A stretch of DNA of 64,000 nt, from positions 62,001 through 126,000 of the forward strand of contig VXIS01000035.1 of the NCBI GenBank assembly GCA_008704415.1, read 5' to 3'. Below are positions 33,674-44,500 of the stretch, piece by piece (position 1 is the first letter of the stretch; the number at the start of each line of letters is the position of its first letter). Position numbers and translations under genes: made by a program. Origin of the DNA: Sphaerosporella brunnea (lineage: Eukaryota; Ascomycota; Pezizomycetes; Pezizales; Pyronemataceae). The notes below the pieces were generated by a model. The model was not told where the DNA came from and made no database searches. It saw only the letters and a program-made list of their open reading frames with translations.

Positions 33674-33926
33674 ATCAGATTATCGGCGATTGCGAAAAGG
33701 TCCCACCAGCCAAGCTCCAATCAAATCAGATCGGCTCGGATCAGATTACCCCCATCATATCAGATAACGTAACCGCGCACCCTGTTCGGGCATAGCCGGC
33801 ATCAGTCCCCTGTTTATCAGATGAAGATTTTTCAGCTGCATGGGTTGAGCGGCGGTTCAACTCGCTAAGCTGCACCGGATGGCCTGGCGCTGCGCTAAAA
33901 TCCACTTCATGTCAAGGATCTGATAA
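33674..33926. promoter_or_regulatory. Cluster of GATA/SRE sites upstream of the siderophore transporter
   Basis: Three exact matches to the siderophore-biosynthesis repressor site ATCWGATAA occur within 170 bp: ATCAGATAA at 33759-33767, the reverse complement TTATCAGAT at 33814-33822, and ATCTGATAA at 33918-33926. Three near matches lie beside them: ATCAGATTA at 33674-33682 and 33740-33748, and ATCAGATCG at 33725-33733. In fungi this extended GATA site is bound by SreA/Sre1-type repressors that shut iron-uptake genes in high iron. The cluster is 450-700 bp upstream of the SIT transporter ATG. Confidence 0.75.
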
Positions 33927-34378
33927 CACTCCACTTTGCGGAGCCCAGCGACGATGATTTCGCGCAGGAAGAGTTTTTTTCGGGAAAACCTGCGGGCTTT
34001 TTAGGAAAGCAAGGAACGCGTGGGAGAGCGTTTGGAGTTTGGTACATAGAACCAAGCCCTGGGAGAAAACGGCTGAGAGAGGCCCACCAGACGGTGAGGA
34101 CATCCTGGTGGCTCTTGGGGCAGGAATTGCCATACTGATGGGAACTTGCAGCGCTGGGGGTACAGCATAAAAGGTTTTGCCCATCCTCGCTCCGCATTGA
34201 GCTGTTCCACTCATCTGCTGCTTGTGCTCCGTCTGACACACCCGCGGCTTTCTTCCCCTTTTCCGCTGCTCCGTCTCTTGGTCCCCGGAGCTGCTCTAAG
34301 GCGAGACATCCCGTATAGTTTATATTTGACCGCAGCACCCGCACCCGTTTCGATCGGACACAACTGAAAGCCTTCGAC

Positions 34379-36285
34379 ATGCCCGCCTTCACCCCGCCGG
34401 CCGCTGGTACGCTGACAACCGGGTTGCAAGCCGAGAAATCGGCTGCAGTCGACCCCGTGAGCAATGCCGAAATCGGGGCACAGCAAGATGAGAAGTCGGA
34501 TGATTCTGGTTCGGACAAGGCAGTTATAGGAGACTCTGAGCTGCAACATGGTGTTGCAAAGATCGAAGCCCTCGCGTCCGTATGGTCGAAGAGGGATTTG
34601 TACATTGCCTACATTGGGTATGTGAAACGTCCCGTTTGTTTTTGGCACTGTTTTGGTGGATATTGACAATACCGTTTGATGTAGTATATTTCTGATTTTC
34701 TTCATGAACTCTTTGCAGCAGCAGGTCACTGGAAATCTTACCGCCTACGTTACCAGTGCGTTTGCCATGCACTCTCTTGTCTCGACCATCGCCATCGTCA
34801 GCAACATCGTTGGTGGTGTCTTCAAGCTCCCAATCGCAAAGTTGTGTGATATCTGGGGACGTCCCGAGGTTTTCGTCATCATGCTTATCCTCACTATTAT
34901 CGGTCAGTTCTTCTAGACGCTTGCTTTTAGAAACGTTTCTGACCGTGGTTGTAGGGCTTGCTATGATGGCCTCTTGCAAAACCGTCTCTGTCTACGCCGG
35001 TGCCCAAGTTTTCTACTGGGTCGGTTTCAATGGCATGAGTTACGTCCTAAACGTCTTCATGGCCGATACCTCAAGCATCAAGAACCGAGCTCTCGTTTTC
35101 GCCTTCTCTACGACCCCTTACATCGGCACCACGTTCGCCGGACCTGCTCTGGCACAGGACTTCTACCAGCACTCCACATGGCGATGGGGCCACGGTGTCT
35201 GGACCATCATCGTTCCCTTTTTCTGTCTGCCTTTCCTCACCGTTGTTTTCCGCAACCAGAGCAAGGCGAAAGAGGCCGGCCTTATCAAGAGGGAAAAGAG
35301 TAACCGTACCCTCGCGGAGAATATCAGCTACTACTTCTGGGAGTTCGACGTCGTCGGCCTTGCCCTGCTGTCCGCCGGTTTCGTCCTCGTCCTCCTTCCG
35401 ATGGCACTTGCAAACTACCAGAGAAACACGTGGAGATCTGGCACCATCATCGCAATGTTCGTCGTCGGCGGCCTTTGCCTTATCTGCTTCGCTATTTACG
35501 AGAAGTTCTACTCGCGAAAGTGCTTCATTCCCTTTGAGCTGATCCTCGACCGCACCATTCTGGGTGCCTGTGCGCTGTCGGCCACGATCTTCATCTCGTT
35601 CTACTGCTGGGATGCCTACTACTCTTCGTACGTGCAGGTAGTACACAACCAGAGCATCGAAAACGCCGGTTACATCTACAACATCTACAGCATCGGGTCC
35701 TGCTTCTTCGCCGTCATTGTCGGTGTTATCATCAAGTACACCCGGCGGTTCAAGTACATCACTCTGTGCTTCGGAGTCCCGCTCTACGTTCTGGCCACGG
35801 GCCTGATGATCCACTTCCGCATGTCCCACGTCAGCATTGGCTACGTCGTGATGTGCCAGATCTTCATCGCGTTCGCGGGAGGCGTTCTCGTCATCGCCGA
35901 GCAGCTCGCCGTCATGTCCACCACCAAGCACCAGAACGTTGCCGCCGTGCTCGCGGTCCTTGGTCTGTGCTCCAGCATCGGTGGTGGAATCGGTTCCGCC
36001 ATCTCCGGCGCCATCTGGACCAGCACCCTTCCCGAGGAACTCCGGAAGCGCTTGCCCGACAACATCAAGAGCCAGTACTACGAAATTTACTCGAGTTTGC
36101 CGGTACAGCTCAGCTACGCCTGGGGCTCCCGTGAACGTGAGGCTATCATCAGTGCGTATGCGGCTACCCAGCGGTTGATGGTCATCGCTGCCACCGTCGT
36201 GATGGCATTCTCTTTCATCTGGGTCGGTGTTTGGAGGAACATCAAGCTCGAGCAGGTCAAGAACACCAAGGGTCTGGTCTTCTAA
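34379..36285 (+). CDS. Siderophore-iron transporter, SIT family (MFS)
   Basis: Plasma-membrane proton symporter importing ferric siderophores (family role). Exons 34379-34617, 34685-34902 and 34955-36285 join in phase to 595 aa; introns are 67 and 52 nt. Residues 1-70 are an acidic cytosolic N-terminus, followed by WSKRDLYIAYIGIFLIFFMN (membrane span 1) and QVTGNLTAYVTSAFAMHSLV. The MFS motif-A loop is FKLPIAKLCDIWGRPEVFV. About 14 hydrophobic spans follow, with SIT-type features such as YVLNVFMADTSSIKNRALVF, YYSSYVQVVHNQSIENAGYI and a long last extracytosolic loop before AYAATQRLMVIAATVV. Length and 14-span layout fit MirB/Sit1-like transporters rather than sugar porters. The upstream GATA/SRE cluster predicts induction under iron starvation. 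Substrate siderophore cannot be told. No siderophore synthase lies nearby. Confidence 0.93.
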
Positions 36286-36811
36286 GCCTGGTGCTGCTTT
36301 TGTGTTTTTATTTTGGAGCAGGGGCTGAATCAGGTACGGGTTACGGGGGACAAAAAACTGGCGGTGATGCTTTGAACGGCAGGTGTAGTTATGTAGTTAA
36401 TGGGTAACGACATTAAAGTGTCTCCTCCGCTGTCCGCAGCTTTCGTGGTGATCGAAAAGAAAACTCTGCGTCGAAACCTCGGCGATCTGAGCGGGATGGC
36501 ATGATCTGACCGAGCACTATCCTAGCCAAGGCGGGACACACGTCCGCTTCGTCCGCGGTAGGCCCCATGAAGCGCTCGCTGGTTGCAACAACCATACATA
36601 GTGTAGATGGATACCAAGTCCAAGACACTACTGCAAAGAATTCTGGCCAATGTTTGCCGCGCGGCCCGCCTTCCGCATTGGCCACGACTTGTGGTTCGGA
36701 AATATTTGTCCAAATTAAGCGCGGAAGAATATTCCGAGCTTGACAACCAGAAATCGCTGCATACGGGCTTGTTTAAGGTACCAAAGGCCACCGCCCCGCC
36801 CCACCGCCCCT
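36286..36811. other. Convergent 3' intergenic region
   Basis: This gap lies between the 3' ends of the SIT transporter and the aldolase. The short ORFs here on either strand show no recognisable domain. Confidence 0.4.
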
Positions 36812-37758
36812 CTATACTTCCGTCGCCTTTCCTGCACTGCCCAGCACCTCCCGCATCGCTCTCCCAACCTCGTTTGCGTAAATCTCAACCGCTTTCTCTT
36901 GTAACTGCGTCTCCGGCATGGTCCCCGTGTTTTCCGCCAGGAACGCAACTTGGGCATCTCTCACCATCTTGTTCATGTTGATCTTCCGCACACCCTGACT
37001 TATGACGCTTCGTATGAGCTCATCCCCAGCAGGCGAAGTCCCATGCAACACCATTTCGACTCCCATCCCCTCAAGTGCGGCACTAATCGCCCCAAGCCTC
37101 TGCACTTTCCAACAAGCCTCGGGGCCGCCCTCGGGATACGTGCCATGAACATTCCCAAAGCTCGGCGCAAGGAAATGGATCCCAGTATCCTCCACAAAAC
37201 GCCTCGCAAAATCCGGCTCCGTAAGCGCCGCTACCATCGCCTCGGCCGGCGGCGGCGGTAACCCATCTTCGGCGCCTGCGATCCGGCCAAGTTCCGCCTC
37301 TATGGTTACTCCGCGCATAGCCGCGCGCTCGACCATCCCGCGTACGTACACCGCGTCTCCATCGACCATGATACTGTCGAAGGTCGGACGGAGTGAGAGC
37401 GCGAGTTCGGCGTCGGTGGCAATGATGCAATGGTCCAGGTGCACCGCGATTGGTACGCGCGCCGCGTGAGCGGCTGAAACAACGAAGGCGACGTATTGAG
37501 GGCCGTGGAAGTGGAGGGACCACGGAAAGAGCTGGATTATAGCCGGAGATCCATTCGCTTCTGCCGCGCGGATCACACCGAGAACGTGCGTCGTGTTGTA
37601 GCTACGATCGTCGCGTCAACGATTTGACGCTTTTCCGCGATAGGGAGCTGGATGGGTTAAGTATATATATACCAGCTGAAGGCCCCGACTGCATAGTTCT
37701 CGCGTTGCGCTGCCTTGAGCATCGAGTAGGTGCGGTTGTTGTGGGGAAATCCGGACAT
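36812..37758 (-). CDS. Class II ketose-bisphosphate aldolase (KbaY/GatY-like)
   Basis: Zinc-dependent aldol cleavage of fructose- or tagatose-type 1,6-bisphosphates to dihydroxyacetone phosphate and an aldehyde. Exons 37758-37673 and 37601-36812 join in phase across a 71-nt intron to 291 aa, a normal length. The joined N-terminus reads MLKAAQRENYAVGAFSCYNT, the usual family opening. Catalytic and metal residues are present: HLDHC with Asp85 and His86, GNVHG with His181, and VLHGTS with His215. GVRKINMNKMVRDAQ matches the phosphate-binding end of the barrel. It is shorter than glycolytic yeast-type Fba1 (about 360 aa), so it is probably a secondary aldolase such as those found beside sugar-acid or kinase-epimerase genes in Pezizomycotina. 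It is convergent with the SIT transporter. Exact substrate unknown. Confidence 0.88.
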
Positions 37759-38111
37759 CTTGCGAGGTTGCGGAGAATTGCGGGGAAGCGCGACGGGTGC
37801 GTGGGCCCCGGACTTTATATGTACTCATCCAATATGGCAAATTCCTCTCTGGAGGGATAGCAACCGCTGCGTAAAGGCAACACAACACAGCACGGGCTAG
37901 CACTCGGTCACATCCAATGACTCGTACGGTTACGGGGTGTAGAGTAGTGTGGTATTTATACACCTGGAATCTTTGTCTTTGGGTATGATTCTAACAAGGG
38001 CCGCTAGGCCCGCGGTTGATACGGTTCCAGTATTTCTATTACAACGTGGTAGGAATTTACAGAGCCAACACGCTCAGTTGCCGCAGACAAACAGTTCGCC
38101 CAACCCCCTGC

Positions 38112-39110
38112 CTATGCCTTCGCCTCCTGGCAAGTAGGGTAGTCGGTGAACCCCTCCAGGCCGCCGGTGTAGAAGGTGTTGCGACTGTACTCAGCTAGGG
38201 GATACCCCTTGGCAAGGCGTTCTGGCGGATCGGGATTGGAGATGAAGTACCGTCCGAAGGCGACTGCATCAGTCGCACCCGATTCAACAGCTGGGGCAGC
38301 GTTGGTGTTGGTGTAAGAGCCGGCAGCAATCAATGGAGTAGCCTTGATGATCGCACGGAAAGGCTTGAGGGTAAGCACGTCCTCCTCCTCAATGTCCCTT
38401 TCCTTAGCGATCTCCTTCGGCTGCTTTACCTTGGCTTCGTCGGTGCCAAACAAGTCGCTGCTTAGCTCGACTAAATGGATGTATGCCAGCCCACGCTTAT
38501 CGAACTCGCCGATGGCGTAGCCGTAGTCGCCAACGATATCGCTAGTCCAGGATTCCCCCATAGAATGTCAACGGACTGAGCCGGACGGCGCAGACACGGC
38601 ACCGACGACCTCGAGCATGAAACGGGTACGGTGCTCGATGCTGCCACCGTATTTTTCCTTGCGAAAGTTGATCTCGTCACATAGGGACTGGTTGGGGAGG
38701 AAGCCATGAGCAGAACGGATCTCGACACCGTCGAAGGCGCACTTAAAGGCATGCGCGAAGTCTTCAATGGCCTCCTTGATATCCTCCTCGGCCATTTCTT
38801 CAGCTTCGATGTGGGGCTGGGGCCCATCGGGTGTTAAGAAAACCATGCCCTCTTGGACCTTGTTTTTGGATGGACCCAAGGGAGTGCTGCCACCAATGTT
38901 AAGGGGATGCGTTATACGACCTACCTGTAGTATTTGGTCAGCGAAAACCCAGCTATCGGTAGGTCGAAGAAAGACATGCATGTCAGATCTGGCGGAAAAT
39001 GAAGCCACCATTGGCGTGCACAGCGTCCGTAACTTTCTTTCAAGCTCGAATTTGCTCGGCTGTGGATACACCAGGAACTCGGCGCAAGCTACCACTCTGC
39101 AGGGGCACAT
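38112..39110 (-). pseudogene. Disabled Old Yellow Enzyme (FMN-dependent ene-reductase)
   Basis: Conserved OYE segments occur in order on the minus strand: VTDAVHANGGFIF, VGRITHPLNIGG, DGVEIRSAHGFLPNQ, INFRKEKYGGSIEHRTRF, KRGLAYIHLVE, AAGSYTN, DAVAFGRYFISNPD and a C-terminus NTFYTGGLEGFTDYP. Intact homologues are 360-400 aa and reduce activated alkenes with NADPH. Here the frame is broken. TGA codons replace the Trp expected in 'EQI-x-A-W-K-K' (39042-39040) and in 'Q-L/I-W-H' (38985-38983). A further TGA lies at about 38568, and the conserved RLSP motif sits in another frame there. The N-terminal 80-100 residues are not found. Introns could explain part, but not the stops inside conserved motifs. 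Sequencing error is the main alternative. Confidence 0.72.
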
Positions 39111-40238
39111 TTGTCAGCGTCCTCTAATAACACAGCCAAAAAATAATAATCAAGTTTTGCGGAATGCTGGATACCACCACCACAGAGGTGTGTGTGTGGC
39201 CTCTGAGATTATCAATCCACCTTCATATGCGCGCTGGCCATAGTATTCTGCCATAATTTCGGACGGAATGTGTGTGTGTGCCGGAGGACGTGTACGAGCT
39301 AACGGCGCCATCACAGCTTTCAGGTTTCACCGGTCAGCAGACTGCTCCCAAAGGATGCTCGAAGCAAGCTCTCATTTCTGTGTTTCAGCGTGTACCGCCC
39401 AATCTCCAGGGGCGAGAAAAGCTTGGTGTCTGCGAGACCGGATGACATCTTGTGCAATAAAAGACGGAAGGTAGAAAGAGCTTTTGGTGCTGAGTATAGG
39501 GAGGGTATCTTGTCACTACTTCAGAACCTCACTGCAAAACGGGAGATGTTATATCCTTTAGCTCTCGTATTGCCCACTGATATCCGGTTTCAATATTATA
39601 AAGCCACGCAAAACTGTCTTGTTGGCCCACTGGGAGGTCGTCAGCTAGATGGTACTGCACCACTGACCTGTAAGCCGGTGCTGCGTACTGCCGGAATTCC
39701 TTGGGCACAATTAACCAGCGCAGGGTGGGAACTTCATCATGCCATGCGAAGCTCCCGCGTGCATAGCGCATCTCGGGGGACCCGGTGCAGCTGCCAAAGT
39801 CATGGAGTCTGACGCAGAATTCCAGGGAACGGTTGATCCGCACTGGGGTTTGGCTTTGAAATCCACAGAATCGGCGCATCTGCACGATAGTTACGTGCTG
39901 CATTCGAATATTGCTCACAATTTACCGAATATAGGCCTGGTGTACCGATGTCAAGTATAATGAAGGGCCAATTGGCCCTCATTACATAATCTATGTCCTC
40001 TATGTCTAAATTAGTGTGATATAGTCGTATTCGGCACTTCCAGCGAGGGATACGTACAAGCGGTCATGGCACAGCGGAACTGTCTGAAAATCTCCAAGAG
40101 GGTGCAAACCTCGGTGAACATAGCTTTTTGGTCTCAAGGCGAGAGTTATGGATAGCCCGTGAAGAGAAAATGGTTTTTGGTCCTAACGTTGTGGCTAGTC
40201 CATTAGAATGAAATTTCTAGTCATGTTACTTTGAAAAT
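39111..40238. other. Spacer between the OYE relic and tRNA-Val
   Basis: No supported gene. The minus ORF at 39529-39918 (129 aa, SWHDEVP-like content) matches nothing I know. A short GT tract lies at 39267-39280. Confidence 0.45.
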
Positions 40239-40312
40239 GGCTTCATGGTGTAGTTGGTTATCACATCAGTCTAACACACTGAAGGTCCCCAGATCGAGCC
40301 TGGGTGAAGTCA
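40239..40312 (+). tRNA. tRNA-Val(AAC): tRNA-Val (anticodon AAC)
   Basis: The cloverleaf folds by eye. The acceptor arm GGCTTCA pairs with TGAAGTC (one G-U), followed by discriminator A at 40312. The D arm is GTG-TAGTTGGTTAT-CAC. The anticodon stem TCAGT/ACTGA encloses loop CTAACAC with anticodon AAC at 40273-40275, matching Val codons GTT/GTC. The T stem is CCCAG/CTGGG. There is no intron. The T loop is ATCGAGC instead of the usual TTCGANT, so position 54 is A, which also weakens the B box. It is followed at once by a T-run (Pol III stop). Probably a working gene, though the T-loop change could mark a decaying copy. Confidence 0.85.
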
Positions 40313-40318
40313 TTTTTT
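40313..40318 (+). terminator. Pol III T-run terminator of tRNA-Val
   Basis: Six T residues start directly after the discriminator base, the standard RNA polymerase III stop signal. Confidence 0.8.
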
Positions 40319-40652
40319 ATCCACCTAGTGGAATGAAGGGTATTAAGAGTCCTATTTTCTATGAGCAGAGCAAGCTTTTTTTCCCGCAGCTTCTCAAGTT
40401 TTACGGTCCAGGGATGGGAGGGAAGCTCGCCATGGAGTGATGGTACCCCCGAGAAAAGAGATGAGATTGCCTAACTCGATATCGGATTGCTCCAGAGACG
40501 GCATATTAAGTAAAATCACCGTTATCAAACACCTCCAAGATTGCAATTCTCAGATCCTTCCTGCTTTCTACAATCTGGAGTCTCGAGTCTCCGTAGTATA
40601 TCCCACCTCCACCTCACCCTCCTCGATCCTCTCACAACACAATCTCCGCATC

Positions 40653-40961
40653 ATGTCCACCCTCATACCCACTCCCACCTGCCGCGAATTGCGCCACCAG
40701 CGCCTCGCCTTCCTCCAAACCCTCCAAGAAACCGAGTTGGCACGTCTCTACCGCATCGAAGCATTGCTAGCAAGGGGGCACGACGCAACCCTCTCGCCAC
40801 TAGACACAAGCCAGCACCATCAAAACATAGCCATACTCTTGTTGGAACTTGAAGAGCTTGTAGAGGAAGCCATAAGTAATGAATCGATGGGGTCGAGAAT
40901 GAAAAGGTTGCGGATGGTTAGGGATATTTTAGACAGAGTTAGGAAGGCTTATTTGATTTGA
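40653..40961 (+). CDS. Small hypothetical helical protein (102 aa)
   Basis: From the ATG at 40653 (MSTLIPTPTCRELRHQRLAF) the frame runs 102 codons. The protein is predicted mostly helical, with charged heptad-like stretches: RLAFLQTLQETELARLYRIE, AILLLELEELVEEAISN and KRLRMVRDILDRVRKAYLI. Composition differs from shadow ORFs, and a CT-rich leader (40590-40650) precedes the ATG. The frame is open upstream by 72 more codons, without a better start. No family recognised; it may be a small coiled-coil protein. Confidence 0.5.
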   Translation: MSTLIPTPTCRELRHQRLAFLQTLQETELARLYRIEALLARGHDATLSPLDTSQHHQNIAILLLELEELVEEAISNESMGSRMKRLRMVRDILDRVRKAYLI

Positions 40962-41560
40962 CATGTGGTGGAGATTGGGAAAATTCCTGAGTATATTTGG
41001 ATAAGTGGTGAGCTATGGATCAGTAATCAAAGTTTATGGATGGTTCCTGGTATTTCCCTTGTTTGGCTCTTGTTTACTGCCTTGTAATCTGATTGGACTT
41101 GACAAAATATTCGCCTTCTCTTCTCCATACTCCCCCCATCTACACATATTACGTATACCAATTGGTGCTGCTGCTTGAGTTCCATGCCTTTCGTGAACCA
41201 ACCAGCATGAAGCTATTCTTTGTCCTCGTGAATGGTGGACGTGTGTAAGTCTACTCTAGAATAAGCGGTGTATCAAACATCTCTATAACGATCTTCTGTT
41301 GTCGACATTCGGTAAGTCGAAATTATGGCCGTGTGCCATGAGGAAACAACATGCAATCCCTTAGATAGTAGAAGCAGAGGACCGGGCAAAGTGGGACAGA
41401 AAACCCCAAGGAAGGGTACCTAGTGACAAGAAAAAAATTCCTCCTTATCTTTGCGGTGACAGCTGATGATGCACCAGGCGGGTTACGTAACAGAGAAAAC
41501 CCAAAATTAAAATTTAGAGCCCCACCTCTTTTCTTCACGACGCGCGAGGCCCGCAGCCCA
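40962..41560. other. Spacer upstream of TRM732
   Basis: About 600 bp without a supported gene. It presumably carries the TRM732 promoter. Confidence 0.4.
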
Positions 41561-44500
41561 ATGTCTGCGCCCACTACCCTCCACGCGCTCCAGCAGCAGC
41601 ACTCAGCCACACCTCTGCCTCTGAGCTCAGACTCACTCAAAGAAATACGCACACCTCTAGTCCAAAAATCACCCATCGTAGGCTCGCTCGACATTCCGCA
41701 TGATGCTGCTAACGCACTCTTCAACGCCCTCCTACAAACCGCGCGGGACCCCGCGATTCCGCCCCCGCACCGCTCAATCGCCGTAGAAAATATTTCTGCC
41801 TGGCTCGTACGTGCGCGAAACCATGGCTCCCTTCGCCCGCCATTCCCAGATGCTTTCGAACCGTTGTCGGAAGTGTTTTTGGCACATTTTGATGATGCGC
41901 CCACAGGCCTGGGGAAGTTACTGAAGGATCTCATTGCGAATACAATTGCTTTGGCTATTCAGTTAGGTGACGGAGAAAGGGTGCTGCGTGGCCTTGCTAC
42001 GAGGGGACTGGTCGGCGTTCCCGTGGGCGAAGGGAGGAAGAGTGGGTACTATGCCCTTGAGGTGGCGGCCAAGAAAGGCGCCGGGGCAAAGTGGATTTTC
42101 TCCTATGCGGGCGGGGAGAAGAAGTTGCTAGGGGAGATGCTGGCGAATCTCGTGGATCGGGATTTGGCGCCAGCGATTGGGAAGGCGATTGTGAGCTTGC
42201 TGGTGGTTCGTAGGAAGGAGTTGTTGGATGACGGGAAGGGTGAGAAAGTGTGGTTGGGCATCTGGTCTGATCCGGTGAGGGAAGCTTTGAGAAGCGAGGA
42301 GTTAAGACAGAGGGTCGTTACTTATGTCCTTCCAGGACTGCTGAAGCCGAGTTGCCAGGGTTTCCAGGTGTTTTGCGAGAGCCTTGGATTAAGTGCAGAT
42401 GGCGGGGTCGGGAAGATTGGGGATGCCGACCTTGGTGCTTTGTTGTGTGTTTTGAAGGCGGGGAAGGAGTTAGGGTTTGTGGGGGAGCTTGGTAGGTGGT
42501 GAGATCGCCCGACACTGGAAAGGAAATGCTGACCATTGCAGGTGACAGTGAGACGACTGGGAAGGCCTCCAAAGCTCCTGCTGTACCGCTCTCTTCTGAA
42601 TTGGTGGCGCCCCTCCTCGGCCACGCCTTTCCTCATATCCGGGTCTCAGCTCTCAACCTTGTGATTCAGTCAGCCGCAATCACTCGCCCATTGTCTCGCG
42701 GAGCACTTTTTCTGTTGAAGACTATGCTTCCATCGCTTCACGCAGAAACGGATGCAGAAATACGGGATCAGACAATTAGTGCCATCCGGAACTTGATAGA
42801 GCGCATTGCGCAGTCTTCCTATGCATCTGAAAAAGAGCTCAAAAATGTCCAGCAGAAGCTACGCTCTGGCAATCGACCAACTCCAGACGACATTAGGAAG
42901 ATGATACAGTTAGACTCACGAATAGGTGACGCGAAGGAGTTTTGTGGATGGTATATTGGCTTTTTAGAGACACTGCTGCGTCCCGGATCTAATTACCAAC
43001 GTTGCATAATGGGGCTACGAGCATTGGGGTTCTTGGCCAGGTCGGGGATGGATGCGTCTTTGACGGAATCTGCTTTTGCAGCACTTCCAGGAAACGGTTC
43101 CATCATCTCAAGGGGTGAACCATTCAAGAAGAATTTCTTCAAATGGCCCGAGTTCTCCAAGGAAATGCGGGTATTTAGCCCAGGCGTCAAAAAGGTGCTT
43201 CTTGAGGCTATGTCGAATCCCTTTGAAGACGTGCGAGCGATGTCTTCAGAGATTGTGAGACTTGATCCTCAGTGGGACAAAGAGGAGATTACTGGGATCC
43301 TGGACCGTGGCTTGAAGGCTATGAACGAGACCGGACGTGCAAGGGATTCAGATGGTGTTGCACGTTCTGTGGCGCTTCTGTATGAGGTTGTCAAACGAGG
43401 CGATCTTACGTTCAACGAAGGTGACAGGATCTGGGGAACCAAGATTAGCGTTGCGGATTCAGAAACCATGGGACTTGGCGTCATCCAGTGGGTGCTTGAT
43501 GTGATTGAGCAAGAGTACCTTGGTGTTGCAGCATCCGACCTTGCACGGGCTGTGAAGGAAAGACCAGTGCATGGGCTGTTTGAAGCAGTTGGAAGGATTC
43601 TCGGATCCAATGACAAGGTCTATCTAGCAGAAGGATCAGAGGGCGCCACAGCGGAATGGACAAAAATACACGAACGGATTTTTAAAGCTTGCGAAGAGAT
43701 CTGGAGAATCACTAAAGCACCACTTTGTTTTGACTCACCCGAGGGTCATGTTCCCAGCGAGATCGATGAAGAAGATGAGGATATGAACACACAGACTGTT
43801 ATGTCTTACTCTTGGCGGGCTATCAAAGAGTCATCAGCACTTCTCGGGATCGTCCTTGCAAAAGCCCCGGCTGAAAGCCTGAACCAAACGGACTTTGGGA
43901 GGGGTGGGAAGCTACTGCTACAGCAGCTATCTGATATTCGACACCGCGGCGCCTTTTCAGCCGTTTCCCCTTCTTTCGTGGCACTGTGCACACGCTGCTT
44001 CAAATCCCCGGACCCAGCATTGCAGGAGCTTCCACGTGCCTGGCTGCGCCGAAATCTCGAATCGGTAATGGAGAAATCTAGTGCCATCACCCGGCGTTCC
44101 GCTGGTCTGCCATTTTTGATCGTGGGCGTGCTTGCTTCCGAAATAGACCCAAATCACCCTCTTCTGTCCAGCACTTTTGCACGCCTGGACGAGATCGCCG
44201 TGCTTCCGCCTGTACCCAGCAAGAACGGCGAAAAAATAGATCTTCCCCAGGTCCACGCCCTCAACTGCATCAAGTTTCTATTCACCGATGCAAGGATGTC
44301 CCCACTAGTGGTACCATACATTGGCCGTGGACTGGAACTGGCTGTATCCTGCTTTGGCTCCGAAATTTGGGCCATCCGCAATTGTGGAGTTATGCTATTC
44401 ACAGCCCTTACGAACAGGTTGTTCGGTCTACGGAAGAGCAGAAATGAGTTCACCAGCAACTTTACCACTAGGAGCTTCTTTGAAAAGTACCCGACAGTGC

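Noticed and set aside
34755..34955. Unspliced reading of the SIT transporter from 34756
   Set aside because: The long ORF from 34756 reads exon 2 in the wrong frame; splicing at 34903-34954 restores the SIT family sequence instead.
35071..35931. Minus-strand 286-aa ORF, Asp/Glu-rich
   Set aside because: Exact antisense shadow of the SIT transporter third exon; its composition is what codon bias on the other strand produces.
38983..39042. TGA read as Trp (alternative nuclear code)
   Set aside because: Every other gene here uses TGA, TAA or TAG only as stops, so the two TGA codons are better explained as disabling mutations.
39529..39918. Minus-strand 129-aa ORF
   Set aside because: No recognisable domain, no CT-rich leader, and overlapping ORFs of equal length on the other strand.
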